A stretch of 64,000 nucleotides of DNA from Phaffia rhodozyma (GCA_014706385.1 JACGZH010000004.1:496001-560000); one strand, 5' to 3'. Numbered from the stretch's first letter, positions 39,728-50,874 are shown. Notes: generated by a model from the sequence alone, not told the origin. Numbers and translations are program-made.

Positions 39728-40175
39728 GGAAGATCTGTTTTTTCTTCGAAAGCTAGAGGTTGGGGAATCAAAAGGGACAGAAAAAGGAAATAGAAAGATA
39801 GAAGACAAACTTCAAGCGACTAGATGAATGAGACTTTCGTCACTACGATCAAATGCTTATGTAATTCCCCTTTGGTCTAGCGGCTTTTTTCTCAAGAGAT
39901 ATTCCAGACATACAGCTCTTGGTTCAATGCAATATAGGATGATAGACAAGGTTCCACAGAAGTTCACAACATAATCAAGTTGAAATGTGAGAAACAAATA
40001 GAGTAAAAACAAGGATAAATGTCATAGATAGAATAAAGAGAAGGACAAACTCCCATGATGCAACTGACGAAAGATCAACAAAGGGGATAAAAGAAAAATC
40101 CAGAGGAAGGTATAGAAGTAGATGCAAGAGAAGCAGAGAACAGAAAATCCATGTTAGACCCAATCTTTCTTCTCG
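39728..40175. other. Intergenic region with a tRNA-like box pair
   Basis: About 450 bp between the transcription-factor start and the KRE6-type stop. TGGTCTAGCGGC (39878-39889) resembles a pol III A box and TTGGTTCAATGC (39929-39940) a B box, but no cloverleaf folds. No gene called. Confidence 0.4.
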
Positions 40176-43100
40176 CTAGCACTCATCTAACCAGGAATTC
40201 TACAACAATTGCAAGAAGACAGAAGTGTTAGCAGTCACACTATCGTGATCAGGAGAAAAAACGGAGTAGAAGGCGTTGATATTACTTACTCCCGGCCGAG
40301 GAGCGTCGTCTGTCATCTATATGGCAAAGTTATGGCAAATCAGATACAAACGAGAAACCTAACGATCAAAGGGATGAGTTGGTTGAGAGAGCATAATCTT
40401 ACCTGTTCCCAGGTGGTGATGTTCGGATTAGCGTATCCTTCTGGATATAATGCAATATATTCTATAATATGACAGAGCATATAAGAATTTAAATCGCTCG
40501 TCAGTCTTTTAGTGTTCGGATGGAGCGGGATTGGAGAGACAACCGACCTGCCGTAGGAAAATCGTCTGGATCACAACCTGTCAAACACGAATAGAAGCCA
40601 GGCCCGTTGAATATCAGTGTATGCAGGAGGGTAGGGGCAACTAATCGAGCACATACCGATGTTTTTCAAGCTCGGGTCTTGATACACTCGGATGTAGTCT
40701 ACATACTGTACACGAAAAAGTTGTACTCTTGCTGTGAGTAACGGATCGAGAAACCATCAAGAGCACAAACGGCTGGCAGCAGCGACATGGGACTAACCAT
40801 GTGAACAGGCCATAGATCTTCCAGCCCATCATAATCAATCGCTCCGAAGGCAGTCGATAGCGCTATCACCCCAGTCGCCGACGTCAATATACTTAATATC
40901 AGTTATAAGACTCGATAATATGCACCAACGATTTATCGTATTTCATGAGAATGTATGGGAATACTAACCCAAGTTTATAATGATATACATCGGTTCTTGC
41001 GGCACTGGTCGGTCTGATACTTCCAATACAGAATTTGCCGCCATCCCTCCTTCTTGATACTGCCAGGAAGGCGTGTCATCACTAAACCAGGTGATGTACC
41101 TATCATGTTTCAAATGAAGTGATATATGCGCGTGGATTAGTCAACCACCCACATGAAAGGGAAAGTTTAAGACTAAGAGAAGAGAAGGATGTAAAATAAC
41201 GCACCCGTCACTGCCAGGCAAGTATTCGAATGCATAAACCGAATAACAATCGTCGCCATCGGTTAAAGGATGTTCATAGCAGTTTTGATTTGTGTACGCT
41301 ACTCAACCCGAATGAGGAAAACAACATAATGTCAGATACGATTCTTGTATCCCTATGGTAGTTTCGGGTACGTTTAATCAGACTCACTGAGACAGGATGT
41401 AGATTGCTTTGGTAGATTGGCAAAACAATTCATTATCAGTAAGAACTGTACACCCTCCTCCTGTCAAACACGAATAAGATGTGTAATAAAAAGAAGTACA
41501 AACTTGTTCTTGACCTCCCTATGAAGTCAAAATGACAAAAAGGATACCATGTTAGGACAAGCTATGTTGCTACCGTAAAAGAAAACGTATCGACAATGAA
41601 AGACTGACTGAATAAGAGTTTAACGCTGTGATTGATGTGTTATATATATCCATATTCGTCTCGTTCAACCACTGACATCAGAAAGAAATCGAAGGAGTCA
41701 ATCCCCACACATTGGGAAAACAGACACTGCGAACAGAATTAAGAGACGTACAAGGTAATAAGGGTTGAACGGCGCGAACTGGGTAGCAAAGAAGAAGAAA
41801 TAAAGGTGCGTGAACATAGAAGACCATCTATGGTAGGAAGCAGCTGTTCAGACATACTTGGCACGACTGAGAAACTTGTCCTTCTAACACTAATTATTCG
41901 ATTCAGGTAGTCACCAAAGTAAATTCAAGCTCGTTAGTCAGATTGCCAGCTGCAAGTCTGAAGATTTAGATGATCAGGTATAAAATAAATAAAAGGGGTT
42001 GAGGGAGGGGAGGGTGGGGGAGGGGGGGGGTTAAAGTGTTGATCACCAACAAGTATTATCAACCTGAGCCAAAGAAGAAAAAAATGAATGTATTCAGTCG
42101 ATCATTCCCTTCGTTGCGGCATACAGACTCAGCGAGAACAGTACCTGAGCTTCAAACAAATCAATCTCTGGGGCGGATCGTCCTACCCATGTCCCGTCTG
42201 AGTGCTTCGGTCCCGGGTGAGCTACATTGTCAAGAAGGAGCAGATTAAGTACACATCATATCAAACCGACAGACAGTTTTTATGGGGAACGATAAAACTA
42301 TGAATGTATACGTACTTGTATCATTCGCGCATGTGCACCTCGACAGCCGTTGGCCAGGCAAGTAAGAGACCGGGGTGCCCCCTTTGTCGAGTAAACAAAG
42401 AAAGGTGGCAAGGAAGAACGCATAAGTATGGCTGTATGATCGAGGCGGAAACCCCAAAAACGATGCAGAAGAGACTTACATTCCTAGTAAAATCCAGAAA
42501 GAAGGAGAAAGAGTTGTGCACGTTACAAACAGGTCTGTAAATTTCATACTGTAAAAAGTAAACCAAAAAAGCCTAATCAAACGAACGTTAAGATTGGAAG
42601 CCCCTTCCGGAACACCATTTTTGGACTGGTTCGCCACAGCTACGAAGGAAGAAAGGGCAGGCATGACTATCCATCAGATTCGAACTTCGTTTGCTATGTT
42701 CTCATGTATAGAGAGACTTACTTCCGACATCGCATGAATCGTACGAGTAAGGCCATAGACCATCCAACGTTCCTCCATACCCGACTCTGCCCAAGTTCCC
42801 TAGTGTCCATACGGCAGGCCATACTACGAGCAGACATTCCATTCGGGCATGAATTTCAAAACGATAAGCGCGTTCTACACATACATGTAGACAAACGGCT
42901 GAGAATACACATACATCCATATACATCTGGTCGACCCGGAAGCTTGACAGAAGCTTCCAGACGTCCGCCAGTGAAGCAGAACTTGTTCCAAGAACTAATC
43001 TCTGCTCCTTGATAATAAAGGTCGTGTTGAGTGATGTTTGATAGTGTGAGGACGAGCGAGCCATTGGCTGTAGTGACTGCCTCTGGAGAATACCACTCCA

Positions 43101-44398
43101 GATCGCTTTAGAAGGGAAGATTGTCCCAAGGAGAGGAGGAACGACAAAATCAGTCTCCTGTTCTTCTCTTCCTCTTTTTTCTGCCAATCTATTGAATCTC
43201 AGCTTTACGAACTCAGTGGCCCAGGCATGTAAATCGTTAGCCTCCCAGTAAGGGTCATCTCCGGAATAGAAGGATCTTCCGTCGACGTTAAACTCGTCAG
43301 AAAATACGAGCTCCCACTCTACACCCGTGTTGGAGGTCATTGTGTATGCTGATTCGGGTGTGTCATCGTCAATCAATCCGAGACCTGTTTGTTGGCGGTG
43401 ATTATTGAGACAGAAACAAACGGTCAATATAAGAACGATATGGGTAGATTGGTGACCGAGATCAAACTTACCAGATATAGTGGCTGGCACTTGACCTGTA
43501 AAGCAAAGCGAGAAGGACTAAGTAAGCAATATTGTGAAAGTTGTGAATAGTAGAAACGAGAACCGACCGGATCCATTAACACCACCCAGACTGCGAGACA
43601 ACAAAGAATAAACATCAAGCTTCCTTATGAAAATGTGTTCAGAAGGTGTGTAAAGAGAAGTATAGAGGACCGTACTTAAAAGCGCCGCCTGTGGATGGCT
43701 CTAAGCTTCGGACGTAAGTGATGATCGGATATCCCCCACTAGAAAATGCATTTGATGAATTAGTTGACCATCCCGCGTCAGACGAATCCATTAACTCAAA
43801 ACATGGAAAAGACAGCTTACAAGAGCACAAGAAGCGCTCCCTATGGCAGGTTCAGAAGACAAAGAGCAAACACTTGATCAACTCTGAGAATCCTTTAGAG
43901 TATGTGGCAGTTTTTAAATAAGAAGAAATCCATACCCCTAGGACAAACAGACAGCCGAGGTTCATGAATGCTCTGACAGAGAACAATCCCATACACTAGT
44001 AGCGTGAGAAAGAAAACTTAGAAGCAATGAGTATTCTGCTACGGCACGATTATCATTATTGAACATACTAATGAATCATCATCATCTGGACTTGGGTTAT
44101 GAAGGTAGTCATCTGCTTCCGGTTCCCAATCTTCTGGCCCGTAACTGATCTAAAAAAAGGCGTCCAGAGAAGAGGAATAAGCCAGTGTTCTGAACGTATG
44201 AACCGGAGGACGAGTTGTATGACTAACCTTCTCCATTCTCAAGGCGCTGCCTGCTTCGAGTGAACTGCTGTTTCGTTGATCTAAGATGTTGTATTGGAAT
44301 TCGGAGAATGATGTAGAGGACGATTCTCTGGAACCGTCTTCAGGAAGCAGGCCTTGATAGGCCTGCGGAGAAGATGATAAGTACGGTCTGGAACGCAT
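40176..44398 (-). CDS. KRE6: KRE6/SKN1-family GH16 beta-glucan synthesis protein
   Basis: The start is MRSRPYLSSSPQAYQGLLPE at 44398; the end is NSWLDEC with TAG at 40178-40176. A cytosolic Ser-rich N-terminus (with ISYGPEDWEPEADDYLHNPS) precedes one signal-anchor segment (MNLGCLFVLGALLVLL, about 43960-43810), so it is a type II membrane protein. The luminal GH16-like part has ELVFSDEFNVDGRSFYSGDD, DPYWEANDLHAWATE, GMWPAVWTLGNLGRVGYGGT, LPGQRLSRCTC, the EXDXXE-type motif APEIDLFEAQ (near 42150), CYSVYAFEYLPGSDGYITWF and VDYIRVYQDPSLKNIGCDPD. About twenty short introns interrupt it. KRE6 and SKN1 are needed for beta-1,6-glucan in the fungal wall, acting in the ER/Golgi. I cannot tell KRE6 from SKN1 by sequence; basidiomycetes often carry several paralogues. 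Confidence 0.93.
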
Positions 44399-44462
44399 CT
44401 AGTCAAGTTGAATATGACGGCAATGGCGGCGGCAGTGATAGAGGAAGACGAGGAGTTGATAG

Positions 44463-44510
44463 TGTTGCTGGTGTTGCTGGTGTTGCTGTTGTTGGTGTTG
44501 GTGTTGGTGC
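44463..44510. repeat. GTT/GCT/GGT triplet microsatellite
   Basis: An imperfect trinucleotide repeat, mainly GTTGCTGGT and GTTGGT units, 65-110 bp upstream of the KRE6-type ATG. On the coding strand it reads as a CAA/CAC-rich stretch and probably lies in the 5' leader. Confidence 0.6.
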
Positions 44511-45485
44511 AAGTAGTGGTAGTGGTGGTTGCTAAATTGCTTTCAAAATCTAAGCAAGAGAAGAAGAAAAAAATAGAGAAAAGAGAACGGGAGGAAGGTG
44601 ATCGGAGAGTAAGCACACAATGTTTGTGCAGCAGGCTAGATGTGACTTGCTAAAGTAGGACAGATGAAAACCAGTGCTCGCCCTCTTCTCTGGCGGCACA
44701 GTTAAGGAAAGGCCGCTAAGTCCCGGCTAGAACATACCAACTATCAACCAACGATGACATCAGCTGAAGCAAGGCAATCAGTTGAATATTCAGGCGCGCA
44801 ATCGTTCGTATAGTATTGAACCAAGGTGAAATCTGGTATAAAACCGAAGCAGGCTAGTATGAGTGTGTATGAGTGTGAGTGTTGAGAAGGTGTAGTTGTT
44901 TGCCAGAAGAGAAGGAGTCTCAACGAAAGAAATGATGATTTAAAAAAATAGAAAAAAGAAGAAACGAGACCGATAAGCAGTGTCAACGAGAGGAACTTAT
45001 CCCACAACAGCTCCTCGCCCACGGGGTAAGCACTAACACACTCGCAGTCAACTTGTTTAGAAATTTTGCCGGTCAGTTAGCGAAAATAACGAGAAAAGAA
45101 GGTCAAGATCTATCTTTGTCAAGTCTCTACGGGCCAGATGGAGGGAGGAGGTCGAATAAAAAAAATAAAAATAAAAAGGTTGAGGCGGCTAGTCGTGCCG
45201 CAAGAGGACAAGGTCCAGAAAACTCGGAGCGCAGTCGATCTTTCCAAGTGTCCTCATATCCAGTCGGTCGGGAGATTTACTTATATGTCCCCACTATACA
45301 CTCTAGCTCTATCAATGTTCTCTCTTGCTAATATACTCACGCCCGCAAGCATACCCGTACGCATTCGCTACGGGCTGGACTCTATGCAGATACAGTGGAA
45401 ATATCTTTAGTCGGACTTAGAATCCGGGAAGTCAGAAGCACGGCGATCTATGTCGAAAAATTGGACGGACATTTGACCGGCGAAA

Positions 45486-45580
45486 TCGAAACGACGCGAC
45501 GCGACGTTCATTTAATAATGTCACGTCATGCGACATCGCATGCGTCACGCGTCTGTCACACGACGCGTCTTCTTATATAG
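45486..45580 (+). promoter_or_regulatory. Promoter with CRE-like, ACGCGT and TATA elements
   Basis: Upstream of the DUF3072 gene I see CGACG repeats (45490-45505), a CRE-like TCACGTCA (45521-45528), two ACGCGT sites (45547-45552 and 45563-45568) and a TATA-like TTATATAG (45573-45580), 95 bp before the ATG. The order is that of a compact core promoter. Binding factors are not known. Confidence 0.5.
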
Positions 45581-45674
45581 TGTCTCTCCCATTTCCATCT
45601 CCTTTCGCCACAAACCAACAATCTTTCTCTACTTCATCCATCCGATTCCATCCATTCGTCAAACTACATCCAAT

Positions 45675-46850
45675 ATGTCTGACTCCACTACTGCTACTAA
45701 TATCGTTCCTGAAGATACCTCTTCATCTGTCCAGACGAAACGGCCCCTTTCCTCTTCGACCAAGGACACGGTCTCCACCACTTCTGCGACTGCCTCCGAA
45801 GAGACTATCGCCCCCTCCGAAGATTCATTAACAGAACCTCCTTCCAAGAAGACTAAGGTCGATGCCGAAATGAATAATGAGAACAGCAAAAAAGTTGATC
45901 CTGCTGGCCTTCCGGCGGATCATTTGAATCACCAGGTGAGGTTTTTTCCTATAGCATATACGCGTATCTCTCTGACCTGTCGTTTGCATCAATGTACCCA
46001 TCTGGCATTGACAGGAAAACTGGGCTACAGGTGAGTTGCCTACGAATATTTCTCTTGGTTTCTCGATATAAATTTCTTCGAGCTCTTATTAATGTCAGCA
46101 AACTGTGTATAACTATAAACCAATTGAACAGGCGAAGACCCAGCAACTGGACCCCAATTGGGTTTCATCGACGCTCTCACTTCCAAAGCTGGCTTGGTTC
46201 CATTGTCAGCCGAAGAGAAAGCAGAGTTGGGAAAGAGCGCGGCGAGTGTGATGATCGATGATCTGAAGCATGGCAAGACAGGAAATTTGAAGGCTGCTTC
46301 TTCTGATGGCGAGTGTGACAGGCCTGCTGTTGCAGAGAAGAAGACAGTCGAGGAGACGAAGGAATCCAGAGAGACGCCCTCGACCAAAGACGAGACTCCT
46401 TCGAATAAAACGGACCAAAAGCCGGAACCAGAGACAACAAAGCCAGAGGCAGAGTCAGAGGCAAAGCCAACTAAGACGGACGAACCAGCTCACAAACTGG
46501 AGAACACGACGGCTGCCGAACCCGCGCCGAGTGATGTTGATCCAGACTCTCATCTCGCTCATCCAGAGTCTTGGGCTACCGGTTCGTCTTTCTCTATATT
46601 TTCTCTTCTCCTTCTCGTCTGTCCTTTTCTTTGCGCATCGCTAATCTACTTCACGATTTTTGCAATCGAAACATCCCATGAAACGATTGTTCTCTTTCTT
46701 CAATAAGGCGAAGATCCAGCGACAGCTAAACAGCTAGGCTACATAGCTGTGCTCGCCGAGCAAAAAGGTGTGGAACTGACGGAGGAAGAGAAGACCAAGA
46801 TGGGAAAGAGTGAGGCTAGTGAGAAGATTGACGAGTTGAGACACCAGTGA
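45675..46850 (+). CDS. Protein with two DUF3072-like repeats
   Basis: Exons 45675-45935, 46015-46030, 46132-46581 and 46708-46850 give 289 residues. The N-terminus is Ser/Thr-rich (MSDSTTATNIVPEDTSSSV) with a basic NLS-like PSKKTKVD. Two copies of a DUF3072-like unit follow. Copy 1 starts ENWATGEDPATGPQLGFIDA and copy 2 starts ESWATGEDPATAKQLGYIAV; each ends in a helix of the type KSxASxxIDxL (KSAASVMIDDL and KSEASEKIDEL). An acidic Lys/Glu/Thr-rich linker separates them. Each copy is cut by an intron at the same codon and phase (W-A-T-G|G-E-D). DUF3072 has no known function and is best known from bacteria. Nuclear location is possible from the basic motif. Identity of the repeats is from memory of the family pattern. 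Confidence 0.85.
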
Positions 46851-47821
46851 TGCTCTTTCCACTCTTACTTTCGTTCTTTCTTTATCTGCCGTTCACCATT
46901 CGTTTTTTCCTTATTGATTCATCTCAAGAAGAGTAAAGTCAACCAATCCAAATACTATCCTACATTTCCCCCATTCTTATTTCTGTGTTTTTGTCTTTCT
47001 CTCTCGTTTTGTTTATTTCCCCAAGGCTTATATTGTCGGAACAAGAACCTTACATGTACAAGTGTATCTGTCTCTTCTGTACTGTTTCTGTACTTGGTAT
47101 AAAACGATCACACTACATCTTATACTCCGTAATATGTATACTGTATGGGTATTATGCTCGTGATCTTTGGGTTTTCGATCTTCAGTTTGAGGAATCGATC
47201 AGCCTGTCAGGCATCGCCCTACGAAACCAGACAAACCAGAATCAGGGAACAGCTGGGTACAGGCTGGACGCTGAGATGTATATGGGAACCTCAACAACAG
47301 CTTTAAAGAGACTATTCAAGACCAAAATGAGCTGAATTGTTTGTTTGTTGGTTGCTTGCTTACTCGCTTACATTTCTCGTCCCAAGGGAGATTTTTAGGT
47401 GTTGAACCATATATATATATGAAAAACGCTTGCAAAGCAGGACCAGACCGAGGGATGAGGGAACGCAATCTAAAAACACAATACAAGCATCGAAAAGGAA
47501 GAGAGGGAGGGGGCGACGTGAAGAAGTGGGGAAACATGGTATGAGGAGGGAAATGCAGAATGAGAAGAGGAAAAGGATTAAAAAAATCTAAAGGACACAT
47601 ATGATCGACAAGGCGAGAGATAAAAGAACACTAATGCGAGGATGAGCTCGCTTTTCTAAACGGGTTCCCACTTGGGAACCACACAAAAAGGGAGTGTAGA
47701 GAGAATTATACCGAATGAGACCCCAAAAGGAAAGGAAACTAGAAAACAGAGAGCCGACCAAGACGGACTTTGATCATGAAGAGGAGACCGGAAAGAACAG
47801 AAAGAGAAAAGAGAAAGAAGC
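46851..47821. other. Convergent intergenic region
   Basis: About 970 bp with the 3' ends of the DUF3072 gene (+) and SAM synthetase (-). T-rich stretches just after 46850 fit a terminator/poly(A) zone. No gene seen. Confidence 0.5.
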
Positions 47822-49433
47822 TTAGAACTTAAGCTCTCGGGGCTGCTCCCAAGTGAACTCGAGTCGGCCGAAGTGTCCACCAGAGGCAGTAGCTCGGTAG
47901 ATGGGCTTCTGGAGGTCGAGCTCCTTAACAATGACTCCGGGCTTGAGGTTGAAGTTGTTTCGGATGACCTCGACAAGCTCCTCGTCAGTCTTGCTGGAGG
48001 TTCCGTAAGAGTCAACAAAGATGGACAACGGCTCGGCGACACCGATAGCGTAGGAGAGCTGGACGAGCACTCGTCGAGCGAGGCCGGCGTTGACCAAAGA
48101 CTTGGCGATCCATCGGGCAGTGTAGGCAGCAGATCGATCGACCTTGGACCAATCTTTTCCAGAGAAAGCTCCTCCTCCGTGGGCACCCCATCCTCCGTAG
48201 GTGTCAACGATGATCTTTCGACCAGTCACACCGGCATCTCCCTGAGGACCTCCAATGACGAATCGACCGGAGGGCTGGATGTGGTAGACAGTCTTGTCGT
48301 CCAACATGTTGGCAGGGATGACGGACTTGACGATCTTCTCGATAAGCTCGGTTCGGAGGTCCTCGGTGGTGATCTCCTCAGCGTGCTGGGTGGAGATGAC
48401 AATGGTGTCAACTCGGACGGGGATGGTAGCTCCACCCTCCTTCTTGTACTCGACGGTGACCTGGGTCTTGGAGTCAGGTCGAAGCCATCCAAGGGATCCG
48501 TCTCGTCGGGCAGCCGACATAGCAGAGTTGAGCTTGTGAGCGAGGGTGACCGAGAGAGGCATGAGCTCAGGGGTCTCGTCAGTGGCGTATCCGAACATGA
48601 TTCCCTGGTCTCTGGAAGACGGAGAATCAAGAGAAAAGATAAGTATTTGTACAAAGAAACAAGTTGAAAAAGAACAAGCGAACGAACCCGGCTCCGTGGT
48701 TCTCGAGGTTTCCGTGGTCGAGACCCTGGGCGATATCAGGGGACTGCTGCTCGATGGCGACGAGGACGTTGCAAGTCTTGTAGTCGAATCCCTTGTCAGA
48801 GTGATCGTAACCAATGTGCTTGATGGCTTCTCGAACGACGGCCTGGTAGTCGATCTGAGCCTTGGTGGTGATCTCTCCGAAGACCATGATCATACTGTTA
48901 AGAAAAGGTATCGAAGAAAATCAGTAAAGCGGGGAAAGAAAGAGGAGATGGCCGAAGAACGAACCCAGTCTTGGCGGCGGTCTCAACGGCGACCTTGGAC
49001 CAGGGATCCTGGGCGAGGCAGGCATCGAGCTGTGTAGAGAAGAGAAAATATCAGTAAGATTCATGATAAAGGCGGAACTTGGAAAGCCATTGAGACAAAG
49101 GATCGAAAAAAAGACTAACGATAGCATCGGAAACCTGATCACAAATCTTGTCAGGGTGACCCTCTCCGACGGCCTCAGAGGTGAAAAGGAAGCTAAAGGA
49201 CAAGGAATCAACGAGTAAGAATCATGGACCACGGATGTGTGCGGTTGACAAAGAGGCTCAAAGAATCCTTTGCGGTTCAGCCCACATGCAGGCGAGAAGG
49301 CTCGAATTTTCTTTCGGTATTCCCGTATCTCTTCTCCTTATCCTATGAGATCGAACAGAAGAGATAAATCGATAAAAACACATAGAACTTACTGTCCGAC
49401 GGGAAGAGCGGATCGGGAAGGACCAGAAGACAT
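47822..49433 (-). CDS. SAM2: S-adenosylmethionine synthetase
   Basis: Five exons (49433-49393, 49192-49120, 49029-48965, 48894-48688, 48611-47822) give 391 residues in phase. The enzyme makes S-adenosylmethionine from methionine and ATP in the cytosol. Visible marks: [20 protein letters not shown] (ATP-binding His26 and Asp28 in GHPDK), [15 protein letters not shown], the P-loop-like signature GGGAFSGKD, and the C-terminal [15 protein letters not shown]. Length and motifs are normal, and codon bias is strong, pointing to high expression. The upstream region carries TCACGTG sites of the kind used by Cbf1/Met4 at sulphur-metabolism genes in yeasts. Whether it corresponds to SAM1 or SAM2 cannot be said; basidiomycetes usually have one copy. 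Confidence 0.98.
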
Positions 49434-49718
49434 TTTTGACAGAGAAAGTACGAAGGAGAAGAGAAGAAGTGTGGAAGAAGAGAAAAGAGGATGATGTGGG
49501 TGGAAGTTAGAAGGGAAAGAACGGAAAAGAGAAGAAAAAAAAAATCTCGGACGATGGCGGCAAGCAGGTGCGATTTTTTTTTTTGAATTTCTTTCGTCCT
49601 GATGGCGTCTTTTTTTATTTTGGTTCTTATTTATATTTTATTTAATATTTTCTTTCTTCCACCCCAGCTAGAGACGGCCGGTCGGACATGTCCACGTACT
49701 TATCTTGTCTTACGTAAC

Positions 49719-50000
49719 TCACGTGTGCTCTGGCAGCGTGGCGTCCCCTTTTTTTTCTTTTTTTTTCTTTTTTTTTCCTTTTTCCTTTTTTTTTTTTCTT
49801 TTTTCTTTTTTCTTTTTTCTTCCTTGCTCCTTCTCCCGCAGTGCCCATCGGGTGACAGAGCGTGTTCCTTTTTTCTATACTTTGTCTCTTCAAGTGACTT
49901 CTCCATAGTCTTTCTCTTGTTTCTATTGTCTTGTGTGAAATCCCCTTACATATTTCTCGCATCTTGAAAGGCTACTACTTAGGTAATTAACGTCACGTGA
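49719..50000 (-). promoter_or_regulatory. SAM synthetase promoter with TCACGTG sites and a poly(dT) tract
   Basis: TCACGTG lies at 49719-49725 and TCACGTGA at 49993-50000, about 290 and 560 bp upstream of the SAM synthetase ATG. Between them, 49748-49820 is an almost pure T/C tract on the plus strand (poly(dA) on the coding strand). TCACGTG is the Cbf1/Met4-type core known from yeast MET and SAM promoters; use here is inference. Confidence 0.45.
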
Positions 50001-50015
50001 TTAACTAGCCACATC

Positions 50016-50874
50016 TGTCAGGGATGTGACCTGTGTCAGGAATACGGGTTAAGTATCACGTGTTCTCTTACGTGGGTTACCCCTACAGGCTATTCGTTCC
50101 CTCCATCCCTTATGCCTCTTCGCCCATTTTCCATCATGCTCTAGTTTGCATGGTTCATGCTTCATCTTTTTAGTTCTCGTGATCTCGAGCCTCTCTAGGC
50201 TCGTCATATGTATATCTTTAGTGGCAGACCAAATGAGCGAGGGCGTCCCCGTTTTATATCAGGACCCCTCGCGCATTTGGATAAGAGTTTTCCTCAAGCT
50301 GAGATTCTTGTTGAAACCTCTTATCCAAAGTATATTGTTAATAGTTTGGTCTGCTTCAGATATATTAATCGCCAGAGCCTAAGTGTCACCCCGCGAACCA
50401 AGTGATTACACTTGGTTACCTTCTTAACAACCGAGCCTTACATCAGGGATGTGACCTGAGTGTTACACCTCAGTAATCTTCTTTTGGTTCTGTTGTTTCT
50501 CCTGCCTCGGTATTCCTTATGCTCTCTCATTACATCAACATGCAGGTATATGACCTTCCAGCGCAGGTGCTTCTAGCACCTTCTATGACCTGTTCTCTTA
50601 TGCATAATCGTTGGAGTCTAAGGATGATATATAAGACGGGTCCCCCTTTGCCACCCATAGCATAGTCTACCAAGTCTGAATCCTTTGTCATTCCTTGGTT
50701 CCCTAGTACTCTTGTTCCATTGTTGTATCAACCTTATTCATACGATTTCCCTGCCTTGCGCTCTCGTCACAGTCACCAAGCTAGAGAGCCTGAACTTCCT
50801 TCTTGCCAGCCCTATTCCCTGCCTGGTTACATTCTTGTAAACTTCCCGCTACCCTCTGAACCCGGACCCTGACA
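50016..50874 (+). mobile_element. Solo LTR of an LTR retrotransposon
   Basis: An 859-bp element begins TGTCAGGG and ends CCCTGACA, a perfect 8-bp terminal inverted repeat of the TG...CA type, and is flanked by the duplication ACATC. No gag/pol, primer-binding site or polypurine tract lies inside or next to it, so it is a solo LTR left by recombination between two LTRs. A TATA-like TATATAAG at 50628-50635 suggests the plus strand is the LTR's sense strand. It sits in the promoter interval of SAM synthetase, 583 bp from its ATG. The exact duplication implies a fairly young insertion. Whether it is Ty3- or Ty1-type cannot be told without an internal region. Confidence 0.82.
50186..50417. repeat. 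Array of nested perfect inverted repeats inside the LTR
   Basis: Stems in order: CGAGCCT/AGGCTCG with a 4-nt loop (50186-50203); an outer pair GCAGACCAAA/TTTGGTCTGC (50224-50233 and 50345-50354) enclosing two inner hairpins, GCGAGGGCGTCC/GGACCCCTCGC (50237-50248 and 50262-50272, one bulge) and TTTGGATAAGAG/CTCTTATCCAAA (50276-50287 and 50318-50329, perfect 12 bp); then AACCAAGTG/CACTTGGTT with loop ATTA (50396-50417). The outer and inner pairs together would fold as a three-way junction. Confidence 0.8.

Larger units (their letters stand above)
44399..45674. other. Divergent intergenic region KRE6-type/DUF3072 gene
   Basis: About 1.28 kb of divergent promoter. It holds a GTT/GGT repeat near the KRE6-type start and a cluster of sites near the DUF3072 gene start, both listed separately. 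No gene seen. Confidence 0.5.

Noticed and set aside
39870..39950. tRNA-like A box and B box pair downstream of the Zn2Cys6 gene start
   Set aside because: No acceptor, anticodon or T stem can be paired; the boxes match only loosely, so it is not a tRNA.
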